In this document: one piece after another, positions 62,121 through 64,000 of the stretch | How positions within the stretch are numbered: position 1 is the first letter of the stretch | Layout: each line of letters opens with the position of its first letter | DNA from: UBA8958 sp964571695 | GTDB lineage: Bacteria > Desulfobacterota > Syntrophia > Syntrophales > UBA8958 | NCBI GenBank assembly: GCA_964571695.1 | Contig: CAZNDG010000001.1 | Location: 284,198 to 348,197 of the forward strand | Length of the DNA stretch: 64,000 nucleotides | Direction of reading: 5' to 3' | The notes under the pieces: generated by a model | The model's database searches: none | What the model was told of the DNA's origin: nothing | What the model saw: only the letters and a program-made list of their open reading frames with translations | Program-made: the position numbers and the translations under genes

Positions 62121-63476
62121 CTATTTTGCGTTACGCACCGGGAGGGCATAGCACTTGAAATCAAAAGACAGTCGCTCCCCTCCCGTTATACCACCGCCAA
62201 ATCGGAAGCCTCCGGCGACGGAACCATCTGTATCGGATGCCCACAGGACATTACAAGTAAGGCGAATGAATTCGGTTAAATGAACCATATGTCCGCACTC
62301 TGTTTTGTAGGCTTCAGATTTGTCATACAAACTCCCCAGTTCATGTTGAGTGGGAAGGCGCCAGTCTTTGTAGCCGCCGCCGCTGTAATTTGCGCAATAT
62401 TTCTTGGCTCCTTTCCAATTGATTGTGCTCCCGCTGTCACGGGCCGCCCACATCAGGTTTGTCCGGGTGTCCAGAACCGTCCCGTTGTCGTAAGCGATAA
62501 ACCGCCCGTCTTTCCCGATCTCTTTTGCCGTTGGATCTGAAGATTGAGAGCCCATCGCTATTTTTTTCCTCTTCTCGGCAAGCAATCTCTCTTCTTCCAC
62601 CAAGGCTTCCTGCTGTTCAAGCAGTTCCCGTTCCTTCCGCACCCTTTCTTTCTCCGCATCAATCTTGCTCTGTTCGGCATTTAAATCCGCTCCCGACGAT
62701 TTGGTTGCTGAAAGTGATGATTCGTCTTGCCGGAAGGAAAACCGGCCTTCAAGAGATGACAGCTCCCAGGGAACCTGTTGACCTCCCGTCTTCCTCCCCA
62801 GGTCCTTCCTGACCTTCTTGAAGACCTCCTCTATTTGAAGCCCCGATATATTCATGTGCCGGATCAAAGATTCGGTATAGGGGCTATTGCGTCCCTTCCC
62901 ATCCTCCGCAACCTTGCCGGGAGAAGTGGAGTAGGCAATGAATGTTCCTTTAGGAGTGTCGGATATTATCGCCAATCCACGACCTGCTGATCTGAAACCG
63001 CGGCCAAAGGGATTATCCCTACAGGCATCGAGGATCACGATATTTAGATTGTTGCCGGCGCTGTCCATCTCTGCCAGTACCAACTCGGCATCTACAGCCT
63101 GAAATTTGACATCCGTTTCTTTGTTGATCTTTGCCCCCACGGGCAGCAGGTAGTTTCTGCCGCCGATCTGCGTTCCATGCCCCGCATAGTAGAACAACCC
63201 CACCCCACCCTTCTTCAATGTATCTCCAAACGCACGGATCGCATCTTCCATCTCCTGATGTGTTGCATTCGTCTTGAGGGTAACGACAAATCCAAGTATT
63301 TTGAGGTTGGCCGCAAAATCCGCGGCGTCATTGACCGGGTTCTTCAGCGGACCGGAAACGTATGAACTGTTGCCGATAACAAGCGCGGTTCGCCGTTCCG
63401 CGGCAAAGAGGGGGGAAGGAATGGTTGTGACAAGGACAAACAAGGCCAGAATGATTCCGGCTGTCCGGCGATGCAT
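62121..63476 (-). CDS. Secreted caspase-like protease (C14) fused to DUF1566
   Basis: 451 residues with an AGGAGG site. A signal peptide ends near residue 25. The caspase domain (about 27-250) has the dyad His100 (YYAGHGTQIGG) and Cys152 (LDACRDNPF), both intact. A coiled coil (about 262-312, rich in Glu, Lys and Arg) links to a DUF1566/Lcl-type domain (about 325-450, WKGAKKYC and WRLPTQHELGSL). Bacterial caspase homologues cut at Arg, Lys or Asp, and substrates are mostly unknown. Confidence 0.9.
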   Translation of the reverse strand: MHRRTAGIILALFVLVTTIPSPLFAAERRTALVIGNSSYVSGPLKNPVNDAADFAANLKILGFVVTLKTNATHQEMEDAIRAFGDTLKKGGVGLFYYAGHGTQIGGRNYLLPVGAKINKETDVKFQAVDAELVLAEMDSAGNNLNIVILDACRDNPFGRGFRSAGRGLAIISDTPKGTFIAYSTSPGKVAEDGKGRNSPYTESLIRHMNISGLQIEEVFKKVRKDLGRKTGGQQVPWELSSLEGRFSFRQDESSLSATKSSGADLNAEQSKIDAEKERVRKERELLEQQEALVEEERLLAEKRKKIAMGSQSSDPTAKEIGKDGRFIAYDNGTVLDTRTNLMWAARDSGSTINWKGAKKYCANYSGGGYKDWRLPTQHELGSLYDKSEAYKTECGHMVHLTEFIRLTCNVLWASDTDGSVAGGFRFGGGITGGERLSFDFKCYALPVRNAK

Positions 63477-63680
63477 CGTATATCCTCCTGGATAAATATG
63501 GATAATTCATTTACCTGAATTATCGGCAATGTGTAATTATAACTCACCGCTTACCGTTCGTACAGTCGTATTAAAGGTATGTAAGGAAATATTTCCCCAT
63601 GCCACATCAGCGGTATCTTTTGTCCTACAAATATTAACCTCGAGACCATTTTACGATCACATTTTCTGGCAAAAATATCC

Positions 63681-63709
63681 TTGACGCAAAAAGGGGCTTT
63701 CCCTATATT
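63681..63709 (+). promoter_or_regulatory. Promoter of the SWIM-type gene
   Basis: TTGACG (63681-63686), a 17-base spacer, and TATATT (63704-63709), a near-consensus sigma-70 promoter. Transcription would begin near 63715, and the first start codon is at 63752 with a GGAGGGAAGGAAG site. Confidence 0.6.
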
Positions 63710-63751
63710 CCCTGGTCTCACGGTTGTAAATGGGAGGGAAGGAAGAACGCC

Positions 63752-64000
63752 ATGATAACCCTCATAAACAAGTTGTCGCATCTTACCTATCTCCAGGCCT
63801 GCCGGCATCTGGGGGAGGAGGGTGAAAAGTTGATCAGACAGGGGGGACGCTTCCAAATCGACATCGCGGAGCATGTTTTCTTTGAATGAAATTTGTTTCG
63901 CGTTTTGGTGGATAACGTCGAGGTTGCCGTCAGCCTGGACCGGGAACGTAAAGACCGTCTTTTAATTCGTTGCAGTGCCTGTGGAGAGGTCTGCGTTCAC
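63752..64000 (+). pseudogene. Start of a SWIM zinc-finger/helicase-like gene with an in-frame UGA (window edge)
   Basis: The frame from 63752 encodes 45 residues (MITLINKLSHLTYLQACRHL onward), stops at TGA 63887-63889, and continues in the same frame to the window end with NLFRVLVDNVEVAVSLDR and a Cys-rich IRCSACGEVCVH. The two parts read like the N-terminus of large SWIM-SNF2 helicases, in which CxC-n-CxH binds zinc; this is a resemblance, not proof. The simplest reading is a nonsense mutation. Selenocysteine seems unlikely because no redox motif or clear SECIS hairpin is seen. Confidence 0.6.

Noticed and set aside
63887..63889. Selenocysteine codon in the SWIM-type frame
   Set aside because: No redox motif around it and no clear SECIS hairpin just downstream; a nonsense mutation is simpler.
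1..64000. CRISPR arrays, complete insertion sequences, rRNA genes
   Set aside because: No spaced direct repeats, transposase genes with terminal repeats, or rRNA signatures were seen.

Overview
The window looks like a chromosomal segment of an anaerobic Gram-negative bacterium of the former Deltaproteobacteria (Desulfobacterota, perhaps Syntrophia-like). This is inferred from gene content and order; I ran no database search. The pointers are the rpmI-rplT-pheS-pheT-ihfA-merR order, a PxxKW-type cysteine-rich protein, a mannose-family EIID next to HPr and EI, a long PlsB, an ANDYEYALAA tmRNA tag, and several PAS kinases and Fe-S proteins. All intact genes use the standard bacterial code.

Region 1 (1-13983) is mostly housekeeping: ribosomal proteins L35 and L20, both PheRS subunits, an IHF/HU protein and a MerR-like regulator. 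A partial PTS (EIID, HPr, EI) and the acyltransferase PlsB follow, then enolase, a TtcA-like tRNA thiolase and SmpB. Region 2 (14020-16500) holds a STAS protein, the tmRNA gene ssrA with its own promoter and terminator, and a decayed type I methyltransferase gene (hsdM) just downstream of ssrA. This is the one clear relic of acquired DNA.

Region 3 (16494-29632) carries a QueG-like Fe-S protein, a thiol-dioxygenase-like cupin, a FabK/nitronate monooxygenase-like flavoprotein, nadK-recN-GNAT-mltA, a trpS-scpA-scpB-rluB-ihfB run, an M50 protease, and a translationally coupled sodB-radC pair. Region 4 (29754-37244) has an HtrA protease with a DUF3313 protein, a coupled patatin / K+ channel / adenine deaminase operon, and an HD hydrolase coupled to an unknown protein.

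Region 5 (37879-50422) holds a LysM-RlpA protein behind a good sigma-54 promoter candidate, a TetR-HlyD-MFS efflux set, two class III CoA-transferase subunits of which only one keeps the catalytic Asp, an SDR, an NMT1-PAS-HD-GYP signalling protein, and a B12-binding radical SAM enzyme. Region 6 (50615-64000) is accessory. It has two hybrid kinases flanking a FIST sensor, an ABATE/CGNR regulator behind a perfect 22-bp palindrome, a QueG-like protein, a prepilin-like protein, a TPR protein, a secreted caspase fused to DUF1566, and the start of a SWIM-type gene interrupted by an in-frame UGA.

The best candidates for something little described are the caspase/TPR/prepilin block, the FIST-kinase cluster with no visible output protein, the HD-hydrolase/unknown pair, and the palindrome-controlled CGNR regulator with its Fe-S neighbour. 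No CRISPR array, rRNA, tRNA or intact insertion sequence was seen.
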